A stretch of 64,000 nt of DNA from Secundilactobacillus yichangensis (GCF_016861565.1 NZ_BOLK01000001.1:1-64000); one strand, 5' to 3'. Shown: positions 38,092 to 48,417, counted from the first letter of the stretch. A program made the numbers and translations. Notes: generated by a model not told the origin, from the letters alone.

Positions 38092-40329
38092 ATGTCTAGA
38101 GATCAAACTTGGACAGCTCAGGGTGTGATTGATGCCGTATCAGCATATATGAACAAGGATCATGTAGCAATCGTTAAGCGGGCGTATAAGTTCGCTGCAA
38201 TTGCCCACAAAGATCAGGTTCGTCAGTCAGGCGAGCCCTATATTATGCACCCAATTCAGGTTGCGGGGATTTTAGCCAACCTGAAAATGGATCCGACTAC
38301 TGTCGCGTCGGGTTTTCTGCACGACATTGTTGAGGATACTGGTGTGACGTTAGATGACGTTCGCGAATTATTTGGCGATGATGTTGCCATGATCGTTGAC
38401 GGTGTCACTAAGCTTGGTAAAATCAAGTATAAATCCAATAAGCAGCGGCTGGCTGAAAACCACCGGAAACTGCTGTTGGCCATGTCTAAGGATATTCGGG
38501 TCATGATCGTCAAGTTGGCCGACCGGCTGCACAATATGCGGACCCTGCAGCATTTACGTCCCGATAAGCAGCGCCGGATTGCGAATGAAACGCTGGAAAT
38601 CTATGCGCCTCTGGCTGATCGGTTAGGGATCAGTGCCATTAAGTGGGAACTGGAAGATATTTCGCTGCGTTACTTGAACCCGCAGCAGTATTACCGGATC
38701 GTTCACCTCATGAATTCTCGCCGTGATCAGCGGGAGAGTTACATTGCTGAAGCTATTCAAGATATTAAGCACGCTATCAGCGACCTGCACATTGATCCTG
38801 AAATCTATGGCCGGCCAAAACACATTTATTCGATTTACCGGAAAATGCGTGACCAGCATAAGCAGTTCAGTCAGATCTATGATCTGCTGGCCATTCGGGT
38901 GATCGTGGATAACATTCGTGACTGCTACGCTGTTTTGGGCGCTATTCACACTAAGTGGAAGCCAATGCCTGGGCGGTTTAAAGATTACATTGCCATGCCT
39001 AAGGCCAACATGTATCAATCCTTACATACCACGGTTATTGGCCCTGAAGGCCGGCCGCTTGAAGTTCAAATTCGGACTGAAGAGATGCACCGGGTGGCTG
39101 AATTTGGTGTGGCGGCCCACTGGGCATACAAGGAAGGTAAGACGGATAAGGTTCAGGCAACCAATACCGGTAACAAGTTAAACTGGTTTAAGCAGATCAT
39201 TGAACTGCAGGAAGACACTGATGACGCTGCTGATTTCATGGATAGCGTTAAGGGTGAACTATTCGGTGATCACGTCTATGCGTTTACCCCAAAGGGCGAT
39301 GTATTGGAATTACCAAAGGGTGCGGGACCGCTGGATATGGCTTACCAGATTCATACTGAAGTTGGCAACCACACCACGGGAGCGACGGTTAATGGTAAAA
39401 TTGTGCCGCTGGATTATGAAGTTAAAAACGGTGATATTGTCGATATTAAGACGTCCTCTAACTCAGCGGGACCTAACCGTGACTGGCTGAAGCTGGTTTC
39501 AACGCGACGGGCACGCAATAAAATCAAGCAGTTCTTCCGGCAAAAAGACCGCGAAAAGAACATTGAAACGGGTCGGGCGACTATTGAACAGCAGCTGCGG
39601 GACTTCAAGTTCGATCCTAAGGAACTGATGACCAAGGATAAGCTGCAAAAAGTCGTTGATAAGCTGCATTATCAGCACATTGATGATTTGTTTGCGGCGG
39701 TTGGTTTTGGTGACCTTCAACCGGTGGGTGTTGCTAACCGGCTGACTGAAGATGTCCGTCACGAACGTGAAGAAGAGCGTCAGCGCCAAGAAGAACGCGA
39801 ACTGCTGGAAGAGCACCAGACCATTGATAATACCGAGTCAGAATCTGATTCACAGCGGAAGCGGAAACTGAAACCGTCAGAAGGGGTCATCATCGAAGGT
39901 GTCGATAACCTGCTGGTTCGTTTGAGTCATTGCTGTGCACCAGTTCCTGGAGATAAAATCGTCGGGTATATCACTAAGGGCCGCGGTGTTTCAGTTCACC
40001 GTTCAGATTGTCCTAACGTGGCGCACGCTGAAGCCAATGGCGAACGAATCGTTGAGGTTTACTGGGATAATCCTAGTGAAACCACAACGATGTATAACGC
40101 TGATCTGGAGATTCAAGGCTATAACAGGGATGGTTTATTGAACGACGTATTGCGGATCATTAACGGTACCACTAAGCAGCTTAACGTGGTTAACGGCCGG
40201 GTAGACCATAATAAGATGGTCACCATTTCCATTTCGCTTGGGATCAGAAACGCTGAGCAACTGGAACGGTTAATGGATAACCTGAAAAACGTTCAGGACG
40301 TCTACGTTGTAAAGCGGCCATTTAGATAA
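38092..40329 (+). CDS. relA: Bifunctional (p)ppGpp synthetase/hydrolase (RSH)
   Basis: This enzyme makes and degrades the stringent alarmone. The 745-residue protein has an active-looking HD hydrolase domain (HPIQVAGILA, FLHDIVEDTG), a synthetase domain (YDLLAIRVIVD, YQSLHTTVIGPEG, EVQIRTEEMH), a TGS domain (VYAFTPKGDVLELPKG), a CC-type zinc region (SHCCAPVPGD) and a C-terminal ACT domain. Both catalytic halves look intact, so it is a long bifunctional RSH. The ATG at 38092 follows GGAGGGG; the longer frame to 38059 lies in the upstream gene. dtd follows after a terminator. Confidence 0.97.
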   Translation: MSRDQTWTAQGVIDAVSAYMNKDHVAIVKRAYKFAAIAHKDQVRQSGEPYIMHPIQVAGILANLKMDPTTVASGFLHDIVEDTGVTLDDVRELFGDDVAMIVDGVTKLGKIKYKSNKQRLAENHRKLLLAMSKDIRVMIVKLADRLHNMRTLQHLRPDKQRRIANETLEIYAPLADRLGISAIKWELEDISLRYLNPQQYYRIVHLMNSRRDQRESYIAEAIQDIKHAISDLHIDPEIYGRPKHIYSIYRKMRDQHKQFSQIYDLLAIRVIVDNIRDCYAVLGAIHTKWKPMPGRFKDYIAMPKANMYQSLHTTVIGPEGRPLEVQIRTEEMHRVAEFGVAAHWAYKEGKTDKVQATNTGNKLNWFKQIIELQEDTDDAADFMDSVKGELFGDHVYAFTPKGDVLELPKGAGPLDMAYQIHTEVGNHTTGATVNGKIVPLDYEVKNGDIVDIKTSSNSAGPNRDWLKLVSTRRARNKIKQFFRQKDREKNIETGRATIEQQLRDFKFDPKELMTKDKLQKVVDKLHYQHIDDLFAAVGFGDLQPVGVANRLTEDVRHEREEERQRQEERELLEEHQTIDNTESESDSQRKRKLKPSEGVIIEGVDNLLVRLSHCCAPVPGDKIVGYITKGRGVSVHRSDCPNVAHAEANGERIVEVYWDNPSETTTMYNADLEIQGYNRDGLLNDVLRIINGTTKQLNVVNGRVDHNKMVTISISLGIRNAEQLERLMDNLKNVQDVYVVKRPFR

Positions 40330-40336
40330 TAAATTA

Positions 40337-40364
40337 AAAACGACACGGTGAGCCGTGTCGTTTT
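40337..40364. terminator. relA terminator
   Basis: AAAACGACACGG (40337-40348) and CCGTGTCGTTTT (40353-40364) form a perfect stem with a TGAG loop. Confidence 0.9.
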
Positions 40365-40387
40365 GATATCCATAAGGAGGATTTATT

Positions 40388-40834
40388 TTGCGTATTGTAT
40401 TGCAACGGGTAACTTCAGCCCAGGTCGCGATTGACGACCAGGTAGTGGGTAAAATTAAACAGGGGTACTTATTACTATTCGGTGCTTCAGATTCAGACGG
40501 TGAAGACGAAATCGATTATTACGTCCACAAAATTTCTAAATTACGCGTGTTTTCTGATGACGCGGGAAAGATGAACCTGTCGATTGAAGATATTGGTGGG
40601 GCTATTCTGTCGATTTCACAGTTTACCCTGTACGCAGATACCAAGAAGGGCAATCGCCCCAGCTTTACTAAAGCAGGAGCACCGGATCACGCTAAAGAAA
40701 TTTACGAACGGTTCAACCAAAAGCTGCGTAATGCCGGTATTCACGTTGAAACCGGTGAGTTTGGCGCAGATATGCAAGTTAGTTTAGTGAACGACGGGCC
40801 CGTGACGATTATTTTCGATAGTGCGGATCTATAA
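40388..40834 (+). CDS. dtd: D-aminoacyl-tRNA deacylase
   Basis: Dtd removes D-amino acids and glycine mischarged onto tRNAs. The 148-residue protein has the two catalytic motifs [10 protein letters not shown] (about 76-85) and NDGPVTI. It starts at TTG 40388, with AAGGAGG upstream. The relA-dtd order is conserved in Firmicutes. It is followed 10 bases on by a HAD phosphatase gene. Confidence 0.97.
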   Translation: MRIVLQRVTSAQVAIDDQVVGKIKQGYLLLFGASDSDGEDEIDYYVHKISKLRVFSDDAGKMNLSIEDIGGAILSISQFTLYADTKKGNRPSFTKAGAPDHAKEIYERFNQKLRNAGIHVETGEFGADMQVSLVNDGPVTIIFDSADL

Positions 40835-40844
40835 GGAGATTATG

Positions 40845-41489
40845 ATGAAATACCAATCATTTTTCTGGGACTTTGATGGGACTATTTTTGATACTTATCC
40901 CATTATGGTACAAGCTTTCATGCAGGCACTGACCCAGCAGCGGGTTTCTGAAATCGAGTTAGATGAACAGGAAATTTACGAAACCATGCGTCAGCATTCC
41001 ATGGGGACGGCACTGCAAAAATTTAGCGCTGAATTCAGTATTGACGCGGATCGACTAGAAAAGGATTACCGTCAGATCGAACGTCAGCGGATTGCCCAAG
41101 CCCAACCGTTTCCTGGCATTTTGGAACTGATCCAGCAGCTGGCAGACTCGGGTGGTCACCATTATCTGCTGACTCACCGAAATCAAAGTGCAATGCAGCT
41201 ATTACAGGCTGCGGGCATCAAAAAGCTGTTCATCGATGAAGTCACCAGCGAACAGCCATTCCCAAGGAAACCGAATCCAGCTTCCCTAAATGCTTTAATT
41301 GAAAGGAACAAAGTCCAGCGTGCTTCAGCCATCATGATTGGTGATCGAACATTAGACATTGACGCGGGGCACAACGCCGGTATTGCCGGTGCTTTGTTTG
41401 ACCCCGGCCGGCTAATTGATAGCCGTGCCAGCCATCCTGAGATTAATGTCACCAACGTGGTGGGTTTAAAAGACGCGCTGCTTCAGTAG
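40845..41489 (+). CDS. HAD-IA family phosphatase (phosphoglycolate phosphatase-like)
   Basis: This 214-residue hydrolase has motif I WDFDGTIFDT (residues 7-16), motif II LLTHRN, the lysine region PRKPNPAS and motif III MIGDRTLDIDAG, with a helical cap between I and II. The substrate is unknown. There are two adjacent ATGs (40842, 40845); the second has better spacing to AAGGAG. It follows dtd closely. Its stop codon overlaps the 3' end of the convergent FN3K-like gene by 7 bases. Confidence 0.9.
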   Translation: MKYQSFFWDFDGTIFDTYPIMVQAFMQALTQQRVSEIELDEQEIYETMRQHSMGTALQKFSAEFSIDADRLEKDYRQIERQRIAQAQPFPGILELIQQLADSGGHHYLLTHRNQSAMQLLQAAGIKKLFIDEVTSEQPFPRKPNPASLNALIERNKVQRASAIMIGDRTLDIDAGHNAGIAGALFDPGRLIDSRASHPEINVTNVVGLKDALLQ

Positions 41490-42316
41490 TTACTGAGAAT
41501 CCGGTCGACTGAGCCGCCATAGCTTTCACCGAATAGATTCAGATGCGCCATCAGGTAGTAAAGCTGATACCACGGCAGACGGTCCTGAAATCCGGGTTGA
41601 ATCGGGTAGGTATCGTTATAGCCCTGGTAGAACTGGTCATCGAAGCCACCGAAAACGGTGGTCATGGCGAGATCGAATTCTCGGTCACCATAGAGGACGT
41701 CGGGATCGATCAGAGCTGGTTTGCCGTCAGCAGTAAACATGACGTTGCCAAACCACAAGTCGCCGTGCAGCAAACTGGGAACCGTTTCATGTGTTTGATA
41801 ATAATCTAAAATAATCTGGCAGAGCCGCTGAAGGTGGTCCTGTCTTTTTTGGTTCCAAAGGCCGTGTTCACTAGCCCTTTTGGCAAGCACTTCCAAGCGT
41901 TGATGGACGTAAAAGTTGCCCCAGTTGTCCTGCCAAGTGTTGATTTTTGGCAGTTTACCATCAACGTTGTGTTCAAAGCCGAACCGGTCGTTATGAATTT
42001 GATGAACGTTAGCTACAAGTTTACCAAGATCATACTGGCTGCCAGTGCCAGCTTCCAGCCATGACAGAATCAGATAGGCGTCACCGTTAATCTGACCAGA
42101 AGCAATGACTTCTGGAACTAACGCTGCTTGAGACAGCAGTTTAAGTCCTTCAATTTCGTGCTGATAAAAAGTTTGCTCACGGTTAGGTTGCACCAGTAAG
42201 AAATAGGTTTTAGACGCCGTTTCCAGCCGGTAAGCCTGATTGATATCGCCGCCGGAAACTGGGGTGACGTTTGTGATTGCCTTAATTGGCAGCTGCTTAA
42301 GCCATTTATCATTCAT
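41483..42316 (-). CDS. Fructosamine kinase family protein
   Basis: This 277-residue protein kinase-like phosphotransferase of the FN3K/YniA family has the N-terminal lobe (VSGGDINQAYRL), the catalytic HGDLWFGNVMF and the metal site ALIDPDVLYGDREFDLAM. Relatives phosphorylate protein-bound ketosamines (deglycation) or unknown small substrates. AAAGGA lies upstream of the ATG. It begins 24 bases after the amidase gene, so they form a two-gene unit. It overlaps the convergent HAD gene at the stop codons. Confidence 0.9.
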   Translation of the reverse strand: MNDKWLKQLPIKAITNVTPVSGGDINQAYRLETASKTYFLLVQPNREQTFYQHEIEGLKLLSQAALVPEVIASGQINGDAYLILSWLEAGTGSQYDLGKLVANVHQIHNDRFGFEHNVDGKLPKINTWQDNWGNFYVHQRLEVLAKRASEHGLWNQKRQDHLQRLCQIILDYYQTHETVPSLLHGDLWFGNVMFTADGKPALIDPDVLYGDREFDLAMTTVFGGFDDQFYQGYNDTYPIQPGFQDRLPWYQLYYLMAHLNLFGESYGGSVDRILSNY

Positions 42317-42340
42317 ATTTTAACCAATCCTTTCTGAAAA

Positions 42341-43189
42341 TTATTTATCCTCAAAGTAGGTAGCTAAACCATTAGTGATATCTTTGGCCACCTTGTTTTG
42401 ATAAGTAGGATTTTCAATTGCTTTGAAGTCCCTTGCAGTATTGATATAACCCATTTCTAACAATAACGCTGGTCGAAGATTGTCGCGAATAACTTCGAAA
42501 TCACCCACTTCAACGCCCTTATTTTCAAGTGGCAGTCCCACTAAATGCTGATTGATCGTCCGGGCTAGTTTTAGCGACGTATTAGCATGGTAGTAGTAGG
42601 TGGTAAAGCCAGAACCTAAATTATCACTTGGGCTGGAGTCGTAGTGAAAGCTGATGAAGGCATCGGCGTGATTGTCGGTTGCCATTTCTGGCCGAGCCCC
42701 CAGTGAGACGGTTTGGTTACCCGTTCTGGTCATGATGACGTGGGCACCGCGAGCAACCAGCTGGTTACGAACCCGTTTAGCTAATTGCAGCGTATAGGTT
42801 TTTTCATCGTGTTTTTTATCAATGGAGAGGGCGCCGGAATCACTGCCGCCGTGACCAGGGTCTAAGACAATCGTTGCTTCAGAAAGATTAGTGGCGGTCT
42901 TGATTTTGGGCGACTGATTGATCAGCCAACTGGCAACCCAGCCAAAGTGGTGATCGTCGTAACGGACCTTGTACCAGTTATCCGTTTTCTGAACGATGTA
43001 AACGGCTTGGCCCTTTTTCAAAATAGCTTTGGTTTGATAGTTAATGTTAGGGCCGGTTCGCACGTTGATGTTAGCGATCGGTGTAGTCAACCGGTCTTGA
43101 CGAACGGTTTGAAAGACGGCAATGCCAAGTGTCAACAGGATCACAAGCGAAATGGTGATCTGCTGCCAGTGTTGTTTAACGTAGTTCAA
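42341..43189 (-). CDS. N-acetylmuramoyl-L-alanine amidase with SH3 domain
   Basis: This 282-residue secreted or anchored wall hydrolase has an uncleaved-looking N-terminal membrane segment (about residues 10-28). A bacterial SH3 domain follows (ANINVRTGPNINYQ, about 38-95), then an amidase_3 domain with VLDPGHGGSDSGA, ISFHYDS and LLEMGYIN, which carry the zinc ligands and catalytic glutamate. It cleaves the amide between MurNAc and L-Ala in peptidoglycan. It starts at TTG 43189 behind GAGGAAA. It is divergent from the hisS T-box leader, with a TATAAT -10 on the minus strand near 43219-43224. Confidence 0.92.
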   Translation of the reverse strand: MNYVKQHWQQITISLVILLTLGIAVFQTVRQDRLTTPIANINVRTGPNINYQTKAILKKGQAVYIVQKTDNWYKVRYDDHHFGWVASWLINQSPKIKTATNLSEATIVLDPGHGGSDSGALSIDKKHDEKTYTLQLAKRVRNQLVARGAHVIMTRTGNQTVSLGARPEMATDNHADAFISFHYDSSPSDNLGSGFTTYYYHANTSLKLARTINQHLVGLPLENKGVEVGDFEVIRDNLRPALLLEMGYINTARDFKAIENPTYQNKVAKDITNGLATYFEDK

Positions 43190-43309
43190 ATTAATTTCCT
43201 CGATTAGTTTTTATAATAATTATAGATGATTTTCCGGCAAAGATACAGTCGCAGCTGAAAACGGTCTTGACTTTTAGCGAGTAACTGAGTAGTCTTATTG
43301 GTAGTTAAA

Positions 43310-43507
43310 TAAATGAAACACCGATGAAAAAGATGAGTAAATGACCCGTGACTTTCAGAAAGTATCTGGTTGATGGAAAGATACAGCAGGCGGGAAGTTG
43401 AAGACACTTTTGAGGTGAATAAGCGATTATTCGTGTCCAACGTTATGGATGAGTAAAATTAAGGTGGTACCGTGCGAAGCACCCTTGTGAAAACAAGGGT
43501 GCTTTTT
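43310..43507 (+). promoter_or_regulatory. T-box leader (histidine) of hisS-aspS
   Basis: The conserved T-box core AAGGTGGTACCGTG is at 43461-43474. It is followed by the terminator GCACCCTTGT (43479-43488), GAAA, ACAAGGGTGC (43493-43502) and T5. The upstream Stem I region contains GATGAG and a specifier candidate CAC (His) at 43405-43407; a Stem III hairpin GAATAA/TTATTC lies near 43417-43432. The family senses uncharged tRNA and favours read-through on histidine starvation. The left boundary is approximate. Confidence 0.9.
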
Positions 43508-43549
43508 ATTTTTTTTACGCACCGCGCGAAAATCGGAAAGGAAGATACT

Positions 43550-44836
43550 ATGCGTTATCAGCGACCAAAAGGCACTGCGGACATTTTGCCTGGTGAGAGT
43601 CAGCACTGGCAGTATGTTGAAGCAGTTGCGCGTCAAGTATTCAGTAAGTATCGGTTCGAAGAAATTCGGACGCCGTTGTTTGAAAATTTTGAAGTATTTT
43701 CCAGAACCTCTGGGGATACATCAGATATTGTGACCAAGGAAATGTACGACTTTAAGGATAAGGGCGACCGGCACATTAGTTTACGGCCAGAAGGCACCGC
43801 TGGGGTTGTTCGGGCGTTCGTAGAAAACAAGCTCTACGGACCAGAAGTCCAAAAGCCGTTTAAGACTTATTACATGGGCCAGATGTACCGTTATGAACGG
43901 CCGCAATCTGGTCGCCAACGGGAGTTCCATCAAATCGGGGTCGAGGCTTTCGGCTCTGACGAACCAGCTTTAGACGTTGAAGTGATTGCCATGGGTAAGG
44001 ATCTGTTTGAACATTTCGGCATCTCCAAATTGCGTCTGGCAATCAATACGTTAGGCGATAAGGAGACCCGTGATAACTATCGGCAAGCACTGATTGATTA
44101 CCTGGAACCGCACTACGATGAATTAAGTGAGGATTCCCAAGTGCGGTTGCATAAGAATCCATTACGGGTATTGGACAGCAAAGATGAAAAGGATAAAAAG
44201 TTCGTGGCTGACGCGCCATCGATTCTGGATTATCTAACACCGGATGCTCAAGCTCACTTTGACCAAGTCAAAAGCCTGTTGACCGCTTTGGGTATCGATT
44301 ACGTTGTCGATCCAACCATGGTTCGTGGATTGGATTACTACAACCACACCATTTTTGAATTCATGGTTGATTCTAAGGCGCTGGGTCACGGCTACACCAC
44401 GGTTTGTGCCGGTGGCCGTTACAACGGTTTAGTTCAAGAATTAGGCGGTCCGGAAGTTTCCGGTGTCGGTTTCGGCCTGGGAATGGAGCGCTTGATCTTA
44501 TTGATGGAAGCCGAAGGGGTTCAATTCCCTGAAGAACACCATTTGGACGCTTACGTAGTGGGTATTGGTGATGAAGCTAATGCGACAACGCTGAAGGTGG
44601 TTCAAGCACTGCGTTCGCAAGATTACTCAGCTGATCGGGATTACCTGGCCCGCAAGCCAAAGGCGCAGTTCAAGACGGCTGACCGTTTGAGTGCTGCTTA
44701 CACGCTGACCGTTGGTGAAGCCGAGCTGGCTGCCAAGACGATCCACGTGAAGAACATGGACTCTGGTAATGAAATTTCAGCACCATTGGCAGATGTGATG
44801 ACGAATTTTGCTGATGTGATTTCAAACATTGATTAA
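43550..44836 (+). CDS. hisS: Histidyl-tRNA synthetase
   Basis: This class II synthetase is 428 residues long. It begins [15 protein letters not shown] and has motif 2 ([16 protein letters not shown]), the histidine-specific loop [14 protein letters not shown] and motif 3 ([12 protein letters not shown]), followed by a C-terminal anticodon domain. The ATG at 43550 has GGAAAGGAAG upstream; the longer frame from 43472 runs through the T-box terminator and is not used. It is co-transcribed with aspS under T-box control. Confidence 0.98.
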   Translation: MRYQRPKGTADILPGESQHWQYVEAVARQVFSKYRFEEIRTPLFENFEVFSRTSGDTSDIVTKEMYDFKDKGDRHISLRPEGTAGVVRAFVENKLYGPEVQKPFKTYYMGQMYRYERPQSGRQREFHQIGVEAFGSDEPALDVEVIAMGKDLFEHFGISKLRLAINTLGDKETRDNYRQALIDYLEPHYDELSEDSQVRLHKNPLRVLDSKDEKDKKFVADAPSILDYLTPDAQAHFDQVKSLLTALGIDYVVDPTMVRGLDYYNHTIFEFMVDSKALGHGYTTVCAGGRYNGLVQELGGPEVSGVGFGLGMERLILLMEAEGVQFPEEHHLDAYVVGIGDEANATTLKVVQALRSQDYSADRDYLARKPKAQFKTADRLSAAYTLTVGEAELAAKTIHVKNMDSGNEISAPLADVMTNFADVISNID

Positions 44837-44862
44837 CGAATATTGATTAAGGGGAGAAAAAG

Positions 44863-46656
44863 ATGAAGCGAACAACATACGCCGGTCTGGTGGACGAAAA
44901 ATATCTTGATCAAGATGTCGTCCTCAAGGGCTGGGTTCAAAAGCGTCGTGATTTAGGCGGCTTAATTTTCATTGATTTACGCGACCGTGAAGGCATCGTT
45001 CAACTGGTTTTCAGTGAGGAATTTGATAAGGATGCACTGGCCGTTGCCGATCAATTACGGAACGAATACGTGATCGAAGTTAAGGGTCACGTGGTTCCTC
45101 GTGCCGAACACGAAGTTAACGAGAATATGCGGACGGGTAAGATTGAAGTTCGGGTATCCGAAATTAACTTATTAAACAAGGCGAAAAACCCGCCATTTTA
45201 CATTCAAGATAATATCAACGTTTCGGATGAACTGCGCTTGAAGTACCGTTATTTGGATCTGCGCCGGCCAGAAATGCAACGCGGTCTGATGATTCGTAAC
45301 CGCATTACTCAAGCTGTTCACAGCTACTTTGATTCACAAGGATTCATTGATATTGAAACACCTGATTTGACCAAGTCAACACCAGAAGGTGCCCGGGACT
45401 ACTTGGTTCCTTCACGGGTTTACCCAGGCCATTTCTACGCTTTACCACAATCACCGCAACTGTTTAAGCAGTTACTGATGGGCGCCGGTTTTGACCGTTA
45501 CTACCAAATTGCCCGTTGCTTCCGTGACGAAGATTTACGTGGCGACCGTCAGCCAGAATTTACCCAAATCGATATGGAAACTTCTTTCTTGGATGCTGAA
45601 GAAATTCAAGATCTGACTGAAGGCTTAATCGCTAAAGTCATGAAAGAAACTTTGGATATTGACGTTAAATTACCATTCAAGCGGATGGACTGGGATGAAT
45701 CTATGGCTCGGTTCGGAACTGACCAACCTGATGTCCGGTTCGGCATGGAATTGAAAGACTTAGGCGACCTGGTGGACGACCTCGGCTTCAACGTCTTCAA
45801 TAACGTGTTGAAAGATGGCGGGCAGATTAAAGCCATTGCCGTTCCTGGCGGTGCTGATAAGTACTCACGCAAAGATATCGATAAATTTGTTGACCATATC
45901 GACCGCTTCGGTGCCAAAGGTTTACCTTGGTTGAAGGTTACCGAAGATAACTTTACTGGTCCAATCGCTAAGTTCTTCAAGGATAACGCCGAACTTTACA
46001 AGGCCATTACCGAACGGACCGGCGCCAAGCCTGGCGACTTATTGCTGTTTGCCTGTGATTCTAAGCGGGTCGTGGCTCAAACCTTGGATTACTTACGTCG
46101 GACCATTGCCGAAGAATTAGGTTTAATCGACGAATCGAAGTTTGCCTTCCTCTGGATCGTTAACTGGCCATTGTTTGACTACGATGTTGATTTGAAGCGT
46201 TGGGTTCCAGCCCATCACCCATTCACCATGCCAAAGGCTGGCGACGAGCATTACTTGAACGAAGGCGAAGACCCTCACAAGGCTTATGCTCAAAGTTACG
46301 ACATCATTTTAAACGGTCTGGAATTAGGTGGCGGTTCAATCCGTATTCACACCCGTGACCTGCAAATGAAGATGTTCAAAGCATTAGGATTCACCAAAGA
46401 AAGAGCTGAAAAGCAATTTGGTTACCTCCTAACGGCTTTGGATTACGGTTTTCCGCCTCATGGTGGTCTGGCTATCGGCCTGGATCGCTTTGCCCGGCTG
46501 TTAGCTAAACGTGGCAACATCCGAGATGTCATTGCCTTCCCTAAGAACTCGAAGGCAGTTGAGCCATTAACTTCCGCACCAACCACGGTTTCAGACAAGC
46601 AATTGCAAGACTTGAGCCTGTTTGTGACTAAGGATGACGATAAAGAAGATAAATAA
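44863..46656 (+). CDS. aspS: Aspartyl-tRNA synthetase
   Basis: This 597-residue class II synthetase has an N-terminal OB anticodon domain ([15 protein letters not shown]), the catalytic core with [12 protein letters not shown] and [19 protein letters not shown], the bacterial GAD insertion domain (about residues 285-425) and motif 3 ([13 protein letters not shown]). Whether it is discriminating or also charges tRNA-Asn cannot be decided by eye. It lies 26 bases after hisS in the T-box operon. Confidence 0.98.
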   Translation: MKRTTYAGLVDEKYLDQDVVLKGWVQKRRDLGGLIFIDLRDREGIVQLVFSEEFDKDALAVADQLRNEYVIEVKGHVVPRAEHEVNENMRTGKIEVRVSEINLLNKAKNPPFYIQDNINVSDELRLKYRYLDLRRPEMQRGLMIRNRITQAVHSYFDSQGFIDIETPDLTKSTPEGARDYLVPSRVYPGHFYALPQSPQLFKQLLMGAGFDRYYQIARCFRDEDLRGDRQPEFTQIDMETSFLDAEEIQDLTEGLIAKVMKETLDIDVKLPFKRMDWDESMARFGTDQPDVRFGMELKDLGDLVDDLGFNVFNNVLKDGGQIKAIAVPGGADKYSRKDIDKFVDHIDRFGAKGLPWLKVTEDNFTGPIAKFFKDNAELYKAITERTGAKPGDLLLFACDSKRVVAQTLDYLRRTIAEELGLIDESKFAFLWIVNWPLFDYDVDLKRWVPAHHPFTMPKAGDEHYLNEGEDPHKAYAQSYDIILNGLELGGGSIRIHTRDLQMKMFKALGFTKERAEKQFGYLLTALDYGFPPHGGLAIGLDRFARLLAKRGNIRDVIAFPKNSKAVEPLTSAPTTVSDKQLQDLSLFVTKDDDKEDK

Positions 46657-46673
46657 TAGCTGTTAAATCAGCC

Positions 46674-46711
46674 AAAAGGGATAACTAGTTTTGACTAGCT
46701 ATCCTTTTTTG
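46674..46711 (+). terminator. hisS-aspS terminator
   Basis: AAAAGG-GATA-A-CTAGT pairs with ACTAG-C-TATC-CTTTTT over 46674-46710, followed by Ts. Confidence 0.85.
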
Positions 46712-46797
46712 TTTGGTATCAAAATAGTGGTTGCTAAATTTTATTCTGAAAGAAGATATCCAATACCGCATTGATTTACCACCACAATGCTATCGGC

Positions 46798-46826
46798 TTG
46801 TGTCATTGGCTTAAAAGCCATATACT
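46798..46826 (+). promoter_or_regulatory. msrA promoter with palindrome in the spacer
   Basis: TTGTGT (46798-46803) and TATACT (46821-46826), spacer 17. TGGCTT-AA-AAGCCA (46807-46820) fills the spacer and could be an operator. Confidence 0.6.
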
Positions 46827-46855
46827 TGTTATTATTAAATTTAGGGGTGACTAAA

Positions 46856-47395
46856 ATGAGTGATAAACGTGAAACTGCAATTTTTGCTGGTGGCTGTTTC
46901 TGGTGCATGGTCAAGCCGTTTGATACACAGCCAGGCATTGAAAAAGTTGTTTCCGGGTATACCGGCGGGCACGTTGCTAACCCAACTTACGAACAGGTTA
47001 GCAGTCATACGACGGGGCACACAGAGGCCGTTAAAATTACCTTTGATCCAGAGATTATGCCATATAAAAAACTGGTTCAGATCTATTGGCAACAGACGGA
47101 TCCAACGGATGCTATGGGGCAGTTTCAGGACCGTGGGGATAATTACCGGCCGGTGATTTTTGTGAAGGATGATTATCAGCGAAAGATTGCTTCGGCATCC
47201 CGTCAGGCGCTGATTGACAGCGGTAAATTTGATCAGCCAATCGTGACCAAAATCGAAGATGCTAAACCGTTTTATGAAGCGGAAGAGGAGCACCAAGAAT
47301 TTTACCGGAAGAATCCGGCCCGTTACGCGATGCAAGAAGCTGGCGGCCGGGAGAAGTTTGTTAACGAACACTGGCAAGATTCACAGAATAAATGA
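46856..47395 (+). CDS. msrA: Peptide-methionine (S)-S-oxide reductase
   Basis: MsrA repairs oxidised methionine. The 179-residue protein has the catalytic GGCFWCM (Cys about 17), then VVSGYTGG, and ends with [12 protein letters not shown] and a short C-terminal helix. The ATG at 46856 follows AGGGGTGA; the longer frame from 46787 covers the promoter and is rejected. No MsrB domain is fused. It is a single gene. Confidence 0.95.
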   Translation: MSDKRETAIFAGGCFWCMVKPFDTQPGIEKVVSGYTGGHVANPTYEQVSSHTTGHTEAVKITFDPEIMPYKKLVQIYWQQTDPTDAMGQFQDRGDNYRPVIFVKDDYQRKIASASRQALIDSGKFDQPIVTKIEDAKPFYEAEEEHQEFYRKNPARYAMQEAGGREKFVNEHWQDSQNK

Positions 47396-47495
47396 AGTTC
47401 TCTTTAGAAAGTAAAAAGATTGGTGTGCAGTAGGAAAAGGTATGCTATGCTAGGGTACTGTTGGTATTCGAACGATTGGATTGAGAGGGTTTGTT

Positions 47496-48371
47496 ATGGA
47501 TGATGTACAGCGTTTAGTGAAACGCCATCAATCAATTGGAAAAATTTCTACTGCATTTATATATGGTATTTTAGTCTCGATTGCCATGAACTTTTTTTGG
47601 ACGCCGGGACACATTTATTCGTCTGGAATCACTGGATTAGCTCAAATTGTAACTACTGTGACAGAACGGCACATGACGTTTGTCGTTTCAACTGCTCTGG
47701 GTCTGTTCTTGCTGAACGTGCCGTTATTCGTACTGGCTTGGCGTCAGATTGGTCACAATTTCACCGTTTATACAGTGATTGCGGTTTTCCTTGCCAGTTT
47801 AATGATCAAGCTGCTGCATCCGGTGCATTTGACCACTGATCCCATCATCTGTGCTTTGTTTGGTGGGGCAGTTAACGGGTTTGGTACCGGGTTAGCCCTT
47901 AAAAACGGGATTTCGACTGGTGGTCTTGATATTTTGGGGATCGTTATTCGGCGCAAGACGGGCCGCTCCATAGGGACCATCAACATTGCTTTTAATTCCC
48001 TGATTATTTTGGCTGCTGGTTTTCTGTACGGCTGGCCCCACGCGTTTTATTCCGCAATCGGGCTAGTAGTGAATGCCCGGGTCATGGATATGACTTATAC
48101 CAGGCAGCAACTGATGCAGGTTATGATCATCACTGATCGGCCGAAAACGGTGATTGATTCGATTCAAAATCACATTCGCCGGGGGATTACCATTGTTCAC
48201 GATGCAGAAGGTGCTTATCATCATGATACGAAAACAATTTTGTTTACCGTGATTTCGCGTTATGAAATGCCCGATTTAGAAGAAGCAATGGATGAAGCAG
48301 ATTCTAGTGCCTTTGTCAGTGTTTCAGAAATTTATAAAGTTCTGGGTCATTTTTACGAACCTAAATTATGA
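47496..48371 (+). CDS. YitT family membrane protein (DUF161/DUF2179)
   Basis: This 291-residue protein has five to six membrane helices in the N-terminal part and a C-terminal cytoplasmic DUF2179 domain (about residues 215-285; MIITDRPKTVIDSIQNHI). NFFWTPGHIYSSGITGLAQI and NGISTGGLDILG are typical of the YitT family. The function is unestablished; transport is assumed. The ATG at 47496 follows GAGAGGG; a TTG at 47481 is an alternative. A terminator follows. Confidence 0.9.
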   Translation: MDDVQRLVKRHQSIGKISTAFIYGILVSIAMNFFWTPGHIYSSGITGLAQIVTTVTERHMTFVVSTALGLFLLNVPLFVLAWRQIGHNFTVYTVIAVFLASLMIKLLHPVHLTTDPIICALFGGAVNGFGTGLALKNGISTGGLDILGIVIRRKTGRSIGTINIAFNSLIILAAGFLYGWPHAFYSAIGLVVNARVMDMTYTRQQLMQVMIITDRPKTVIDSIQNHIRRGITIVHDAEGAYHHDTKTILFTVISRYEMPDLEEAMDEADSSAFVSVSEIYKVLGHFYEPKL

Positions 48372-48377
48372 AATTCT

Positions 48378-48417
48378 AACCGCTATGTTCCTGATATCAA
48401 GGGCATAGCGGTTTTCA
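48378..48417 (+). terminator. Terminator after the YitT gene
   Basis: AACCGCTATG (48378-48387) pairs with CATAGCGGTT (48404-48413), followed by TTC. Confidence 0.85.

Noticed and set aside
43204-43440. Minus-strand open frame in the T-box leader
   Set aside because: The region is explained by the T-box structure and the amidase promoter; the frame has no ribosome binding site.
43472-43549. Longer N-terminus for hisS
   Set aside because: It would translate through the T-box terminator; the ATG at 43550 has a good binding site and begins like other HisRS.
46787-46855. Longer N-terminus for msrA
   Set aside because: It begins before the promoter's -35 box, so it would not be transcribed.
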